Of a stretch of DNA of 36,888 bases, positions 8,009 through 16,029 are shown in pieces (position 1 is the first letter of the stretch; each line of letters begins with the position of its first letter). Below the pieces are notes generated by a model that saw nothing but the letters and a program-made list of their open reading frames with translations, was not told the DNA's origin and did no database searches. Source of the DNA: Treponema sp. (GTDB lineage: Bacteria; Spirochaetota; Spirochaetia; Treponematales; Breznakiellaceae); contig JAIRYV010000055.1 of NCBI GenBank assembly GCA_031267685.1, positions 1 to 36,888 of the forward strand, written 5' to 3'. The translations under genes were made by a program, and so were the position numbers.

Positions 8009-8191
8009 AAGAAGGCATAGTGGAAGGAGGGCGATAGGGGATAGAGACAGCGTGTTAAAACGTTCCGGCAAGGAGCGGGTTGTCAACCAGTCGAGACGGA
8101 ACAGCGGCAGGTGGATGTACTGGAACAACATTCAATAATACCGGTTCCAACAGGCAGGATTGAGGAGCATATACATAAGGAGAACAATAAC

Positions 8192-8623
8192 ATGAGGAAT
8201 GTAATGAAAAAGATGTTGCTATGCGCGGTTTTTGTGGTGATGCCGATGATCGCTGCCTTTGCCCAGAGCGGGACGGGAGACGCGGATCAGGACATAGCAA
8301 AGTACACCAAGATGATACAGCGCAACCCGAATGACACGGCGGTGTATCTCAACCGGGGCAATGCGTATTTCGGCAAAGGGGACTACGACCGTGCGATAGC
8401 GGACTACACCCAGGCGCTCCGGCTCGACCTCAATGATGCGATGGCGTATAGCGGCCGGGGCAACGCCTATTTCAACAAAAGGGACTATGACCGGGCGATA
8501 GCGGACTACACCCAGGCGCTCCGGCTCGACCCCAATGATGCGACGGCGTATAGCGGCCGGGGCCTTGCGTATTACTACAGAGGAGACTATGACCGCTTCG
8601 GCGGGCTATTAAGGAAAAAATAG
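8192..8623 (+). CDS. secreted TPR protein, truncated at the 3' end
   Basis: A 143-residue product with a clear signal peptide (MKKMLLCAVFVVMPMIAAFA), then SGTGDADQDIAKYTKMIQRN and three TPRs, the third cut after RGDYDR. The expected AIADYTQAL is replaced by FGGLLRKK and a stop. The DNA at the break, TCGGCGGGCTATTAAGGA (8595-8612), nearly copies the end of the lipoprotein gene at 5033-5050, read there as Ala-Gly-Tyr-stop in another frame. The simplest reading is a deletion that fused this TPR gene to the tail of a lost CsgG-like gene. AAGGAG lies 10 bases before the chosen ATG. The product may still be secreted, but it lacks the conserved C-terminal cap of its relatives. Confidence 0.65.
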   Translation: MRNVMKKMLLCAVFVVMPMIAAFAQSGTGDADQDIAKYTKMIQRNPNDTAVYLNRGNAYFGKGDYDRAIADYTQALRLDLNDAMAYSGRGNAYFNKRDYDRAIADYTQALRLDPNDATAYSGRGLAYYYRGDYDRFGGLLRKK

Positions 8624-9008
8624 AGACCACGAGTTTTAAACTAAAAGAAGCTGCTGTTGTAACGGAGACAGGTGGTACTGCGCATAACAGGATTTGAAGA
8701 ACCCGCCCCGTAAAGAGTTTGTCTGGCGTCTTGTTGATGCCAGACATTCCCGATTGGCAGGTAGCGGGCGCTGTTCAGGGCGCTCTGCACTGCTGCGACG
8801 CGCTGGGAGTCCGGCGCAGGCCAGGCTGTTCAGAGCCTCCTGCTTCCACGAACCAGCTAATTCCTATGCGTTTATCCTGCCCATCCCATCTTTTGCCATT
8901 GTACCGCCTTATTTCCCATGCCTAAAGCCAATAGAGTTTGTCAAACAATGGCTCAACATTGCTTGACAAACTCTGACACCCGCATACAGCGGCGGAGAAA
9001 TACCTAGC
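8624..9008. other. intergenic region with two strong hairpins
   Basis: No convincing gene; short open frames here have no ribosome-binding site or recognisable product. It contains a 7-bp hairpin GTCTGGC/GCCAGAC (about 8721-8745), a CCCATGCCTAAAG 13-mer (8916-8928) identical to part of the IS605-like end at 3005-3017, and a long hairpin described separately. Confidence 0.5.
8933..8974 (-). terminator. long hairpin downstream of the GH3 gene
   Basis: AGAGTTTGTCAA (8933-8944) pairs with TTGACAAACTCT (8963-8974). After one A-C mismatch, CAATG/CATTG extends the stem around a 6-nt loop. It lies 34 bp past the stop of the minus-strand GH3 gene, where a transcript end is expected. Neither side has a T-run, so it may protect or process the 3' end and not act as an intrinsic terminator. 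Confidence 0.45.
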
Positions 9009-11390
9009 TTACAGCCCTGCATTCGCACCAGCGATGATGCCATCGAGTATTACTGGCGACAGCTCCGGGCTGAACATCGCCAGCGCCCGCAATGGCATAT
9101 CGCCGACCATTGCTTCCACCATGCGTTGCATGGATGGATCAGACACGCCGCCGCCACCAAACATTGCCGCCATGCCCTGTAAGACCTGCGCGTAGAGCTG
9201 CCCACCAGCAGGCGTCTCCCTGATTTCACCAAGTGTGCTGTTCACTGTAAACGGTTCGTCAGGCGCACGCTGCGACAGCGGTATCGGTCGGCCTAAGACC
9301 GCCGCAAATGCCCCATCACTTATACTGATGCCGCCCTTTGCCACTACGAAGTAGTCAGCAGCAATGGTTTTCAGCGCGGCAAGGGCGGTTTCCTTACCAT
9401 CACCGGCAACCTGTACTGTCGCTGATAGCGGCAAACTTACGCTTGACGCGCCTACCGACACTGTATATTCACCAGATTCAAGCGCCCAACAGTCATTAGG
9501 CACATTGTAATAGGCAAAACTACGATCATCAAGGGTAATACTGACGGTTTTTGACTCACCAGCCTTGAGAAAAACCTTGTCAAAGCCACGAAGTTCCTTC
9601 TTCGCGCGGAGTATTGCCGATGTTGATGGCGCAATACTGTAAACCTGCACGACTTCAGCGCCGTCAAGTATACCAGTGTTCTTTACGGTAAAGGTTACAG
9701 TGAGCGTATCGCCAGCTTTAACGCTCGTTTTGTCAAGCTTAAGGTCAGAATACACAAAGCTTGTGTATGAAAGCCCGTAGCCAAAGGGATAATTGACAGC
9801 AACACCAGCGGTATCATAGTAACGATAGCCAACGAAAATGCTCTCACGGTACTCGGTGGTTTTATACGCGCCGGGGAACCACTGGGCGCAGGGCGTATCA
9901 CTAAGGGTGGCTGCCCACGTTTCAGCCAGCTTGCCACTGGGGTTTATCACGCCGGTAAGCACATCCGCCTGAGCGCCGCCACCAGCCTGCCCGCCAAGGT
10001 AGGCGACCACTATGGCCTTCACCCGCTCCTTCCACGGCAACGTTACCGGCGAACCAAGCTGTAACACAACAACCGTGTTGGGATTCACGGCGGTAACTGC
10101 CTCAATGAGGGCGTTATGCCCAGCCGGCATATCCATCACGCCGCGATCAAAGCCTTCGCTCTCATACTCATCAGGCAGGCCAGCGAACACAACAGCGACA
10201 TCGCTCTGAGTGGCAAGTGCGACGGCATCAGCGACGAGTGCGTCAGTCGTAACGCCACCCTCGCCATAGCCAGCCGCATACTCAGCATTGACGCCGAGAC
10301 GCAGCAGTTCATCAAAGGGGCTGTCAAGTCGAGTGGGGTGAATCTTACTAGAACCAGCGCCTTGGTAGCGCGGTGTCTTAGCAAACGTACCAATGACCGC
10401 AACACGCTTTCCCGGCTTCAGCGGCAGAATCCCATCATCGTTCTTCAGCAGTACCGTCGATTCCGCCGCAATTTTCCGCGCCAACGCATGGTGTGCATCC
10501 ACGTCATATCGGTAGTCCTTGCTTTTTGCCGTTGTTTCAGCCCCTTTCTCGATTAACTCAATGACACGGAACGCCACTTTATCGAGATCGCCCTCACTAA
10601 GCTGACCGCTGCGTACCGCTGACACTATCTTTGCGTCGTTAACGCCGCCAGAACCGGGCATTTCAAGGTCAAGCCCCGCCTTTACACCCTCAACACGGTC
10701 GGTAACAGCGCCCCAGTCCGTCATTACCAACCCCTTGAAGCCCCATTGATCACGTAAAATATCACTGAGGAGCTTCTTGTTCATGCTAGCGTAAGTACCA
10801 TTGACGAGATTGTAGGAACACATCACGGTCCATGGGTCGCCAATCTTGATCGCCCGCTCAAATACGGCAAGATACATCTCGCGGAGTGCGCGTTCATCAA
10901 CAACCGAGTCGTTAGACATACGCCCCTTTTCCTGATTGTTCGCAGCATAGTGTTTAAGACTGGTTCCGACACCCTTCCTCTGCACACCTTTAATGAGATA
11001 CCCAGCAAGCTCGCCAGCCAACAGCGGGTCTTCGCTGAAGTACTCGAAGTTACGCCCGCAAAGAGGACTCCGTTTAATGTTTGCGCCCGGCCCCAGAATG
11101 ACAGCGATATTTTCTTGCACACACTCCTCGCCTATAGCCGCGCCCATAGCTTCCAGCAACTGCCGGTCGAAGCTGGACGCAGTCGCACACGCCGGCGGGA
11201 AGCAGGTCGCCGGCACACTCTGGTTAATGCCAAGGTGATCACTCCCGGCCATTTGCTTCCGAAGCCCGTGTGGCCCATCCGTTACCATAATTGATGGCAG
11301 CCCCAGACGCTCAATGCTCTTGAGTGTCCAGAAATCCTGTCCCGAACAAAGCGACGCCTTTTCCTCAAGCGTCAAGTTTTCCCGTTTCAC
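9009..11390 (-). CDS. glycoside hydrolase family 3 beta-glucosidase
   Basis: Removes terminal beta-linked glucose (or a similar sugar) from oligosaccharides. The 793-residue protein has the GH3 N-terminal barrel with the substrate-binding KHYAANNQE (147-154) and the nucleophile Asp225 in VMTDWGAV. The GH3 C-terminal domain follows, then a fibronectin-III-like domain (TVTFTVKNTGILDGAEVVQVY onwards) and an extra C-terminal segment of about 120 residues with FTVNSTLGEI. There is no signal peptide, so it probably works in the cytoplasm on imported cello-oligosaccharides. I chose the GTG at 11390 because GAGGAG lies six bases upstream and the family match begins there. A longer open frame adds 35 unlikely residues. 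The exact sugar specificity cannot be told from sequence. Confidence 0.88.
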   Translation of the reverse strand: MKRENLTLEEKASLCSGQDFWTLKSIERLGLPSIMVTDGPHGLRKQMAGSDHLGINQSVPATCFPPACATASSFDRQLLEAMGAAIGEECVQENIAVILGPGANIKRSPLCGRNFEYFSEDPLLAGELAGYLIKGVQRKGVGTSLKHYAANNQEKGRMSNDSVVDERALREMYLAVFERAIKIGDPWTVMCSYNLVNGTYASMNKKLLSDILRDQWGFKGLVMTDWGAVTDRVEGVKAGLDLEMPGSGGVNDAKIVSAVRSGQLSEGDLDKVAFRVIELIEKGAETTAKSKDYRYDVDAHHALARKIAAESTVLLKNDDGILPLKPGKRVAVIGTFAKTPRYQGAGSSKIHPTRLDSPFDELLRLGVNAEYAAGYGEGGVTTDALVADAVALATQSDVAVVFAGLPDEYESEGFDRGVMDMPAGHNALIEAVTAVNPNTVVVLQLGSPVTLPWKERVKAIVVAYLGGQAGGGAQADVLTGVINPSGKLAETWAATLSDTPCAQWFPGAYKTTEYRESIFVGYRYYDTAGVAVNYPFGYGLSYTSFVYSDLKLDKTSVKAGDTLTVTFTVKNTGILDGAEVVQVYSIAPSTSAILRAKKELRGFDKVFLKAGESKTVSITLDDRSFAYYNVPNDCWALESGEYTVSVGASSVSLPLSATVQVAGDGKETALAALKTIAADYFVVAKGGISISDGAFAAVLGRPIPLSQRAPDEPFTVNSTLGEIRETPAGGQLYAQVLQGMAAMFGGGGVSDPSMQRMVEAMVGDMPLRALAMFSPELSPVILDGIIAGANAGL

Positions 11391-11539
11391 ACTACGCTCC
11401 TCATAGGCGCAACTCTGGCGACAAAGATGTGAGCCTCTGACACCACGAAAACGCCCCAAAGTAGAATGTATCCAGTATACCGCATATTTCACCAAAGAGT
11501 ATATCTACATCGACAAAACTCGTTGTGCCAACGGAACAT

Positions 11540-11959
11540 TCATTTAACCAGCTCCTTCGCAAATGCCGCCGCCTTTTCTAAATCCTTCGCATTTGGACGT
11601 CCCTTGTGCATAACGGTAAACGCCCCCTTACAGTGAAACTCCGCATCAGCGAGCGGAATGTTTTTGGAGGAAAGCAAAACAGCTATATGCGGACGTGCAG
11701 ACTTCACAAGCGCTGTCGTACTGAACACCGCCACTTTTTTGACATTCTTAGCATCAAGTTTTGAGATAAACGTTTTTACCACATCATCAATGCCAAAAGC
11801 ATAGACCGCCGCACCCAGAAAAAGAATATCTGTCTCTTTGGTAATCTCCGCTTCCGCAGCATCCATCGAAACCGCCGTTACGCCTACCGCACTCGCAATG
11901 GCGCGGGCAACCTTCCCTGTGTTACCTGATTTTGAGAAATAACGAACCGCGTACTTCAT
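11540..11959 (-). CDS. flavodoxin-like protein
   Basis: A 139-residue flavodoxin-fold protein, likely a cytoplasmic FMN electron carrier or small FMN-dependent reductase. The phosphate-binding loop is YFSKSGNTGKVARAI (residues 7-21), followed by LFLGAAVYAFGID and KVAVFSTTAL, typical of the strands that hold FMN. It lies last in an operon with a peroxidase and an OhrR-like regulator. Its ATG overlaps the regulator's stop by 4 bp, so translation is coupled. A role in supplying electrons during oxidative stress fits the context but is inferred. Confidence 0.8.
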   Translation of the reverse strand: MKYAVRYFSKSGNTGKVARAIASAVGVTAVSMDAAEAEITKETDILFLGAAVYAFGIDDVVKTFISKLDAKNVKKVAVFSTTALVKSARPHIAVLLSSKNIPLADAEFHCKGAFTVMHKGRPNAKDLEKAAAFAKELVK

Positions 11960-12465
11960 ACATACGTCTCCTTCAAAAAATGGTACGACTGACTATCATC
12001 GTCGCTTTCTGACTGTGAAAGAATCTTGTACAGCAACGTGTATAACGACTGCGCATCTTCAGCACTCAAGGTCAGACACTCCGCTATATACTTCGGAATC
12101 TTCAGCGCCTTCTCACGGAGCGCCATACCCGCTTCGGTTATGCTGATAGTTACATTGCGCTCGTCATTACTGTTACGTATCCGCAAGATAAGCCCCTGAC
12201 GTTCAAGACGCTTGAGGAGCGGCGTAAGGGTTCCCGAATCAAGAAATAGCGTCATGCCGAGTTCCTTCACACCGATTTGACGTTTATCCCAGAGTACCAT
12301 CATGGTGATGTACTGAGTGTACGTCAAATTAAACTCCCGTAGCAGAGGTGTGTACTTTTTAACAACTTCCCGTGCTGCCGCATAAAGTGGGAAACACAAC
12401 TGATTTTCCAGTTTCAGCGAATCAATGACCAGCGCATTCGTCTGGCCTTCGTCTTCTTTTGCCAT
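11956..12465 (-). CDS. ohrR: MarR-family regulator, OhrR-like peroxide sensor
   Basis: A 169-residue winged-helix repressor. The N-terminal LENQLCFPLYAA places a cysteine (Cys24) where OhrR proteins have the reactive sensor Cys. FNLTYTQYITMMVLW, DSGTLTPLLKRLERQGLI and the wing NSNDERNVTISIT match the same subfamily. OhrR releases DNA when its Cys is oxidised by organic hydroperoxides. Here it sits between glutathione peroxidase (14 bp upstream) and flavodoxin (4-bp overlap), in place of the usual ohr partner. It probably represses its own operon. Residues beyond about 145 form an acidic, serine-rich tail not typical of OhrR. The symbol rests on pattern recognition. Confidence 0.75.
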   Translation of the reverse strand: MAKEDEGQTNALVIDSLKLENQLCFPLYAAAREVVKKYTPLLREFNLTYTQYITMMVLWDKRQIGVKELGMTLFLDSGTLTPLLKRLERQGLILRIRNSNDERNVTISITEAGMALREKALKIPKYIAECLTLSAEDAQSLYTLLYKILSQSESDDDSQSYHFLKETYV

Positions 12466-12479
12466 CTATCCCCTTCCTT

Positions 12480-12962
12480 CTATGCCGTACCCAAGAGCCG
12501 CTCGATATCTTTTACTAGAGACTCTGGTTTATCGGTAGGGGCGAAACGCGCTATTACGTTACCGTTCCGGTCAACAAGAAACTTAGTGAAGTTCCACTTG
12601 ATGTTCGGCGTTAAGACGCCTTTTTGCTGAGATTTGAGATATACATAGAGAGGGCTTACGTGTGCGCCGTTCACCTCAATTTTAGCGAAACGCGGAAAGC
12701 TCGTGTGGAACTTTGAACAGCAAAACTTCTCGATCTCACTGTCTGTTCCGGGGGCCTGTCTCCCGAACTGGTTACAGGGGAAGTCCAGAATCTCGAAACC
12801 TTTATCATGGTAGGTTTCATAGAGTCGTTGCAGCCCTTCGTACTGTGGCGTAAAGCCGCACTCGGTAGCGGTATTGACAATGAGCAGTACTTTACCCGAA
12901 AAATCAGTAAGGGGAACAGTGTCTCCCTTATTGTCCATGACCGTAAAATCATAAACACTCAT
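12480..12962 (-). CDS. gpx: glutathione peroxidase family thiol peroxidase
   Basis: Reduces hydrogen peroxide and organic hydroperoxides, in many bacteria using thioredoxin instead of glutathione. At 160 residues it is a typical short monomeric GPx. Motifs: the peroxidatic Cys35 in NTATECGFTPQY, the FPCNQFGRQAPG block with the second Cys and active-site Gln, and IKWNFTKFLVD with the conserved Trp and Asn. The residue is Cys, not selenocysteine. The ATG at 12962 is preferred over one four codons earlier because TGGAGA lies at proper distance from it. It is the first gene of the operon with the OhrR-like regulator and flavodoxin. Confidence 0.9.
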   Translation of the reverse strand: MSVYDFTVMDNKGDTVPLTDFSGKVLLIVNTATECGFTPQYEGLQRLYETYHDKGFEILDFPCNQFGRQAPGTDSEIEKFCCSKFHTSFPRFAKIEVNGAHVSPLYVYLKSQQKGVLTPNIKWNFTKFLVDRNGNVIARFAPTDKPESLVKDIERLLGTA

Positions 12963-13014
12963 ATATTTCTCCATCTGTTAGTATGTTTGAGGAAACAACC
13001 CTATTTCCACATTC

Positions 13015-13044
13015 ATTCTATCATATTGTATTCTATCTTGTAAA
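13015..13044 (-). promoter_or_regulatory. gpx operon promoter with repeated element
   Basis: On the minus strand: TTTACA (13039-13044), an 18-bp spacer and TAGAAT (13015-13020). On the plus strand the octamer ATTCTATC occurs twice, at 13015-13022 and 13030-13037, covering the -10 box and the spacer. It is a reasonable candidate operator for the OhrR-like repressor, though not the classic inverted OhrR box. Confidence 0.45.
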
Positions 13045-13206
13045 GCGCTATTTGGTTTGAAACAATATAATTTTTAACGTTTAGTATTAAATTGAAGTGG
13101 GGAGAATAGCAGTACATACGAAGAACAGACAGATTGAACATATCTTTACGGAGAGTGCAGTAGAACCCTTATCTTTAGGTATAGACTTGACCAAAAGAAT
13201 CACGCA
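13045..13206. other. AT-rich intergenic region between divergent operons
   Basis: No gene or convincing promoter is seen here. It separates the peroxidase operon from the iron/flavin cassette and leads into the 23-bp repeat array. Confidence 0.4.
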
Positions 13207-13344
13207 CAGGGTACTGCGCAGGCTTACCGCAGGGTACTGCGCAGGCTTACCGCAGGGTACTGCGCAGGCTTACCGCAGGTTGCTGCGCAGGCTTACCGCA
13301 GGTTGCTGCGCAGGCTTACCGCAGGATGCTGCGCAGGCTATAAT
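13207..13344 (+). repeat. 23-bp tandem repeat, six units, ending in a -10 box
   Basis: Six head-to-tail copies of a 23-bp unit, CAGG(G/T)(T/A)(A/G)CTGCGCAGG followed by CTTACCG. Units start at 13207, 13230, 13253, 13276, 13299 and 13322. Each unit contains the 8-bp palindrome CTGCGCAG. The sixth copy ends CTATAAT in place of CTTACCG, which creates the -10 box of the next operon. Confidence 0.9.
13316..13344 (+). promoter_or_regulatory. promoter assembled from tandem repeat
   Basis: TTACCG (13316-13321) is contributed by repeat unit 5, the 17-bp spacer by unit 6, and the perfect TATAAT is at 13339-13344. Transcription would begin around 13351 with a very short leader that still carries AAAGGA before the ATG at 13364. 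The -35 match is weak, so an activator or repressor on the CTGCGCAG palindromes is plausible. Confidence 0.55.
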
Positions 13345-13363
13345 AAGGTGAATAAAGGAAGAA

Positions 13364-14662
13364 ATGCTTAGATACCTTGTAGAGGTTGTACAAAATTTGC
13401 TGACAACCGGGATACTCGCGGCGCTGCTGTTTGCCGGACTTTGTCGCGGAGGAGGCGCGGCTGATGAGACGGACACGAAGGACAGGCGGCTGGCGCTGTG
13501 GGGCTGTGCAGCTGGCGCTGCGGCCGCACTTGTTCTCGCGGTACTGCGCCGGACTACCGCCTTGGTCGGACGGGGGTTTGTTAATCTCTGGGTCTTGTCC
13601 TTTGCCGTTGTGTTCGGCATTCTGTATCTCCTTCTCCTGTGGGGCGCTTTGCCTCAAACAGTGCTGCGAAAACTCCCTCTGCTAAGAAACCGGCCTTCCA
13701 TCGCCAACGCTATTCCCGCTTATGTACGCGCCCTTCTCTTGACGGCACTGATGTTCTATGCCCTGCCTACGATTTTCCTCTATCCAACAGAATTTACCCT
13801 GATCGGAGAGAGTATCTTTACAACTGATTTCCTCTTTAAGTTTATTGGTTTCGCAGCTGGGCTGGTGGTGGTTGTAGTTACGGTACTGGCGTTGTATACA
13901 ACTGGCAGGACTATGCCAGCGTCGCTTTTGCGCTGGATTCTTACTGCTGCCATGCTGGTCAATATCTGTAACCAACTGACTTCTATAGTACAGTTCCTGC
14001 TTGCTCGGCGTCTCATCCCCATGATTCGCTGGCTCTTCAGGCTCATTGTTGCGGCGTCCACCTACAATTTTGTCTTTTTTTACCTGCTTATGGCACTGAG
14101 CGTCTTGTTGCCCCTGGTGGTTTTTGCCGGGAGCTTCAAGCCTCTGCCAGTCTGCAATAACCCTGCGGAACGCCGGAAGCTCCGGTTTTTCCGCAGGGTG
14201 AACCGGCGTCAGTGCCTGACTGTTGTTGCGGGTTTTATGCTTTCGGTTTTCCTCTTGACCTTTGTTAAGAGCTATATTGAGCGTGGGGTTGTGCTTTCGC
14301 CAGCAGAGCCAATGACCATAATGGATGAAGAGTTGCTCATTCCAATCACCCAGATTGAGGATGGACACCTGCACCGCTTTGCGTATACCACACAGGACGG
14401 TATTGAAGTACGTTTTATCGTGATCAAGAAAAACGCAGTGACCTACGGAGTGGGGCTTGATGCCTGCGACATCTGCGGCGCAACCGGATACTACGAGCGG
14501 AAGAATCAGGTTATCTGCCGACTCTGCGACGTGGTGATGAATATATCCACCATCGGCTTTAAGGGAGGCTGCAATCCGGTTCCGCTGGCATATACTCTGA
14601 GGAGCGGTTCTATGATAATAGGGACAATCGATCTGGAAAATGAAAAGAACAGGTTTAAGTAA
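13364..14662 (+). CDS. polytopic membrane protein with DUF2318 Fe-S-like domain
   Basis: A 432-residue protein with about eight hydrophobic segments and a soluble C-terminal DUF2318 domain. That domain has two CxxC motifs (Cys368/371 in CDIC, Cys385/388 in CRLC) and Cys403 in GGCNP, suited to binding metal or a haem/Fe-S centre. Family members occur in the Campylobacter p19-type and FetMP-type iron loci, next to two MacB-like permeases and an ATPase. That is the exact order here, but without FTR1 or P19/Tp34. It probably passes electrons across the membrane or to extracytoplasmic iron (inference). The gene has AAAGGA before its ATG and ends 12 bp before the permease. Confidence 0.75.
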   Translation: MLRYLVEVVQNLLTTGILAALLFAGLCRGGGAADETDTKDRRLALWGCAAGAAAALVLAVLRRTTALVGRGFVNLWVLSFAVVFGILYLLLLWGALPQTVLRKLPLLRNRPSIANAIPAYVRALLLTALMFYALPTIFLYPTEFTLIGESIFTTDFLFKFIGFAAGLVVVVVTVLALYTTGRTMPASLLRWILTAAMLVNICNQLTSIVQFLLARRLIPMIRWLFRLIVAASTYNFVFFYLLMALSVLLPLVVFAGSFKPLPVCNNPAERRKLRFFRRVNRRQCLTVVAGFMLSVFLLTFVKSYIERGVVLSPAEPMTIMDEELLIPITQIEDGHLHRFAYTTQDGIEVRFIVIKKNAVTYGVGLDACDICGATGYYERKNQVICRLCDVVMNISTIGFKGGCNPVPLAYTLRSGSMIIGTIDLENEKNRFK

Positions 14663-14674
14663 GGAGCGATAACT

Positions 14675-15967
14675 ATGTTTTGGAGAATGGTTCGTGGCAT
14701 CCTTTTCAGACAAAAAGGGAAGATGCTGCTGATCGCTTTTACCGTTGCGCTCGGCGCGTCTCTGGCGACCGCCATGCTGAATGTAATGTTCGATGTGGGC
14801 GACAAGGTGAATCAGGAGTTGAAGACCTATGGCGCGAATATCAATGTGCTGCCCCGCGGCGCGTCTCTGCTGGATGATCTCTATGGGGTGAGCGAAGGGT
14901 TCGGGGTGTCAGACAAATACTTAAACGAGGCTGAATTAGGGAATATCAAAACGATCTTCTGGGCGTTCAACATTGTGGACTTTACCCCCTACCTGAATGT
15001 CCGCGTCCGCCTGGTTTCGGACTCTGGCGCAGGCGAGGATGTCCGGCTTATGGGTGCGTGGTTTGATCACCATTTGGAACTGCCCACAGGCGAGGCTCTC
15101 GACACTGGAATGAGGAACCTTAAAAGCTGGTGGGACGTGCAGGGGCGTTGGCTTAACGGCAATGACGTGAATGGGGTGATGGTTGGCGAGACTGCGGCGA
15201 AAAAGTATGGCCTTAGTGTTGGTGATAGGGCGCGGTTCCAAACCGGCGCCCAGTTGCGTGATTTTACGGTCGTGGGCATTTTCAGCGCGGGCGGTGATGA
15301 GGACGAAGGCTTTTACCTGACGCTTGCAAGTGCGCAGGGTTTGGCGGATAAGCCCGGACTGGTCAGCCGGGTTGAGGTCAGCGCTCTGACTACGCCGGAC
15401 AACGAGCTTTCCCGTCGCGCTGCGCAAGACCCTAAGAGCCTTTCCATCAAGGAATGGGAGACTTGGTACTGTACGGCTTATGTAAGTGCGATTTGCTACC
15501 AGATTGACGAGGTGATAAGTGACGCGGTTTCCAAACCAGTACGGCAAGTGGCGGAGTCTGAGGGGTTGGTACTGGAGAAGACCCAGCTTTTGATGGCGCT
15601 GATAACGATTCTCAGTTTGGCAGGCTCCGCTCTAGGCATTTCCAATCTGGTTACGACGAGTGTGATGGAACGCGCTGCTGAGATAGGCTTGCTCAAGGCT
15701 GTGGGTGCATACGGCGGGCCAATAGCAGCCCTTGTGCTGGCGGAAATCCTGATTACCGGCATTGCGGGGGGCATCGTGGGCTATTTCGTGGGATTGGGGT
15801 TTGCGCAAATCATTGGTCAATCAGTTTTTGGTTCGTCCATTGATATCAAGCCAATGGTCGTGCCGCTTGTTGGAGCGCTCGTGTTTCTAGTAACAATGGC
15901 CGGCAGCCTCCCGTCTATACGGTTCCTACTTTCGCTCCGTCCTGCTGAGGTCTTGCATGGGAGATAA
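14675..15967 (+). CDS. MacB/FtsX-type ABC transporter permease 1
   Basis: A 430-residue permease with one N-terminal membrane helix, a large extracytoplasmic MacB-like core domain (about residues 40-290) and three C-terminal helices, the FtsX/MacB topology. Seen features are GKMLLIAFTVALGASLATAM near the start, VGETAAKKYGLSVGD in the periplasmic domain, and AAEIGLLKAVGA, the coupling region facing the ATPase. AAGGAG lies upstream of the ATG. It pairs with the next permease, so the working unit is probably a heterodimer with the ATPase. Such transporters often use mechanotransmission in place of substrate translocation. Here it is tied to iron or redox proteins by context. Confidence 0.85.
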   Translation: MFWRMVRGILFRQKGKMLLIAFTVALGASLATAMLNVMFDVGDKVNQELKTYGANINVLPRGASLLDDLYGVSEGFGVSDKYLNEAELGNIKTIFWAFNIVDFTPYLNVRVRLVSDSGAGEDVRLMGAWFDHHLELPTGEALDTGMRNLKSWWDVQGRWLNGNDVNGVMVGETAAKKYGLSVGDRARFQTGAQLRDFTVVGIFSAGGDEDEGFYLTLASAQGLADKPGLVSRVEVSALTTPDNELSRRAAQDPKSLSIKEWETWYCTAYVSAICYQIDEVISDAVSKPVRQVAESEGLVLEKTQLLMALITILSLAGSALGISNLVTTSVMERAAEIGLLKAVGAYGGPIAALVLAEILITGIAGGIVGYFVGLGFAQIIGQSVFGSSIDIKPMVVPLVGALVFLVTMAGSLPSIRFLLSLRPAEVLHGR

Positions 15968-16029
15968 ACGTTTGTGTTCTTTTGCCCCTTTTGACTTCTT
16001 ACGATTTCAGTGGCGAAAAGGTGAAGAAA

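Noticed and set aside
5966-8131. Long minus-strand open frames of 212-485 codons across the TPR arrays
   Set aside because: They mirror the 102-bp repeats in other frames (RRIIGVEPQRLGVV-type repeats), have no ribosome-binding sites and oppose clear TPR genes.
8694-8966. 90-codon frame in the gap before the GH3 gene
   Set aside because: No ribosome-binding site, runs through a strong hairpin, and its composition does not suggest a protein.
13097-13351. 84-codon frame crossing the 23-bp repeat
   Set aside because: Most of it is translated repeat, and it overlaps the promoter; a period of 23 also rotates the frame between units.
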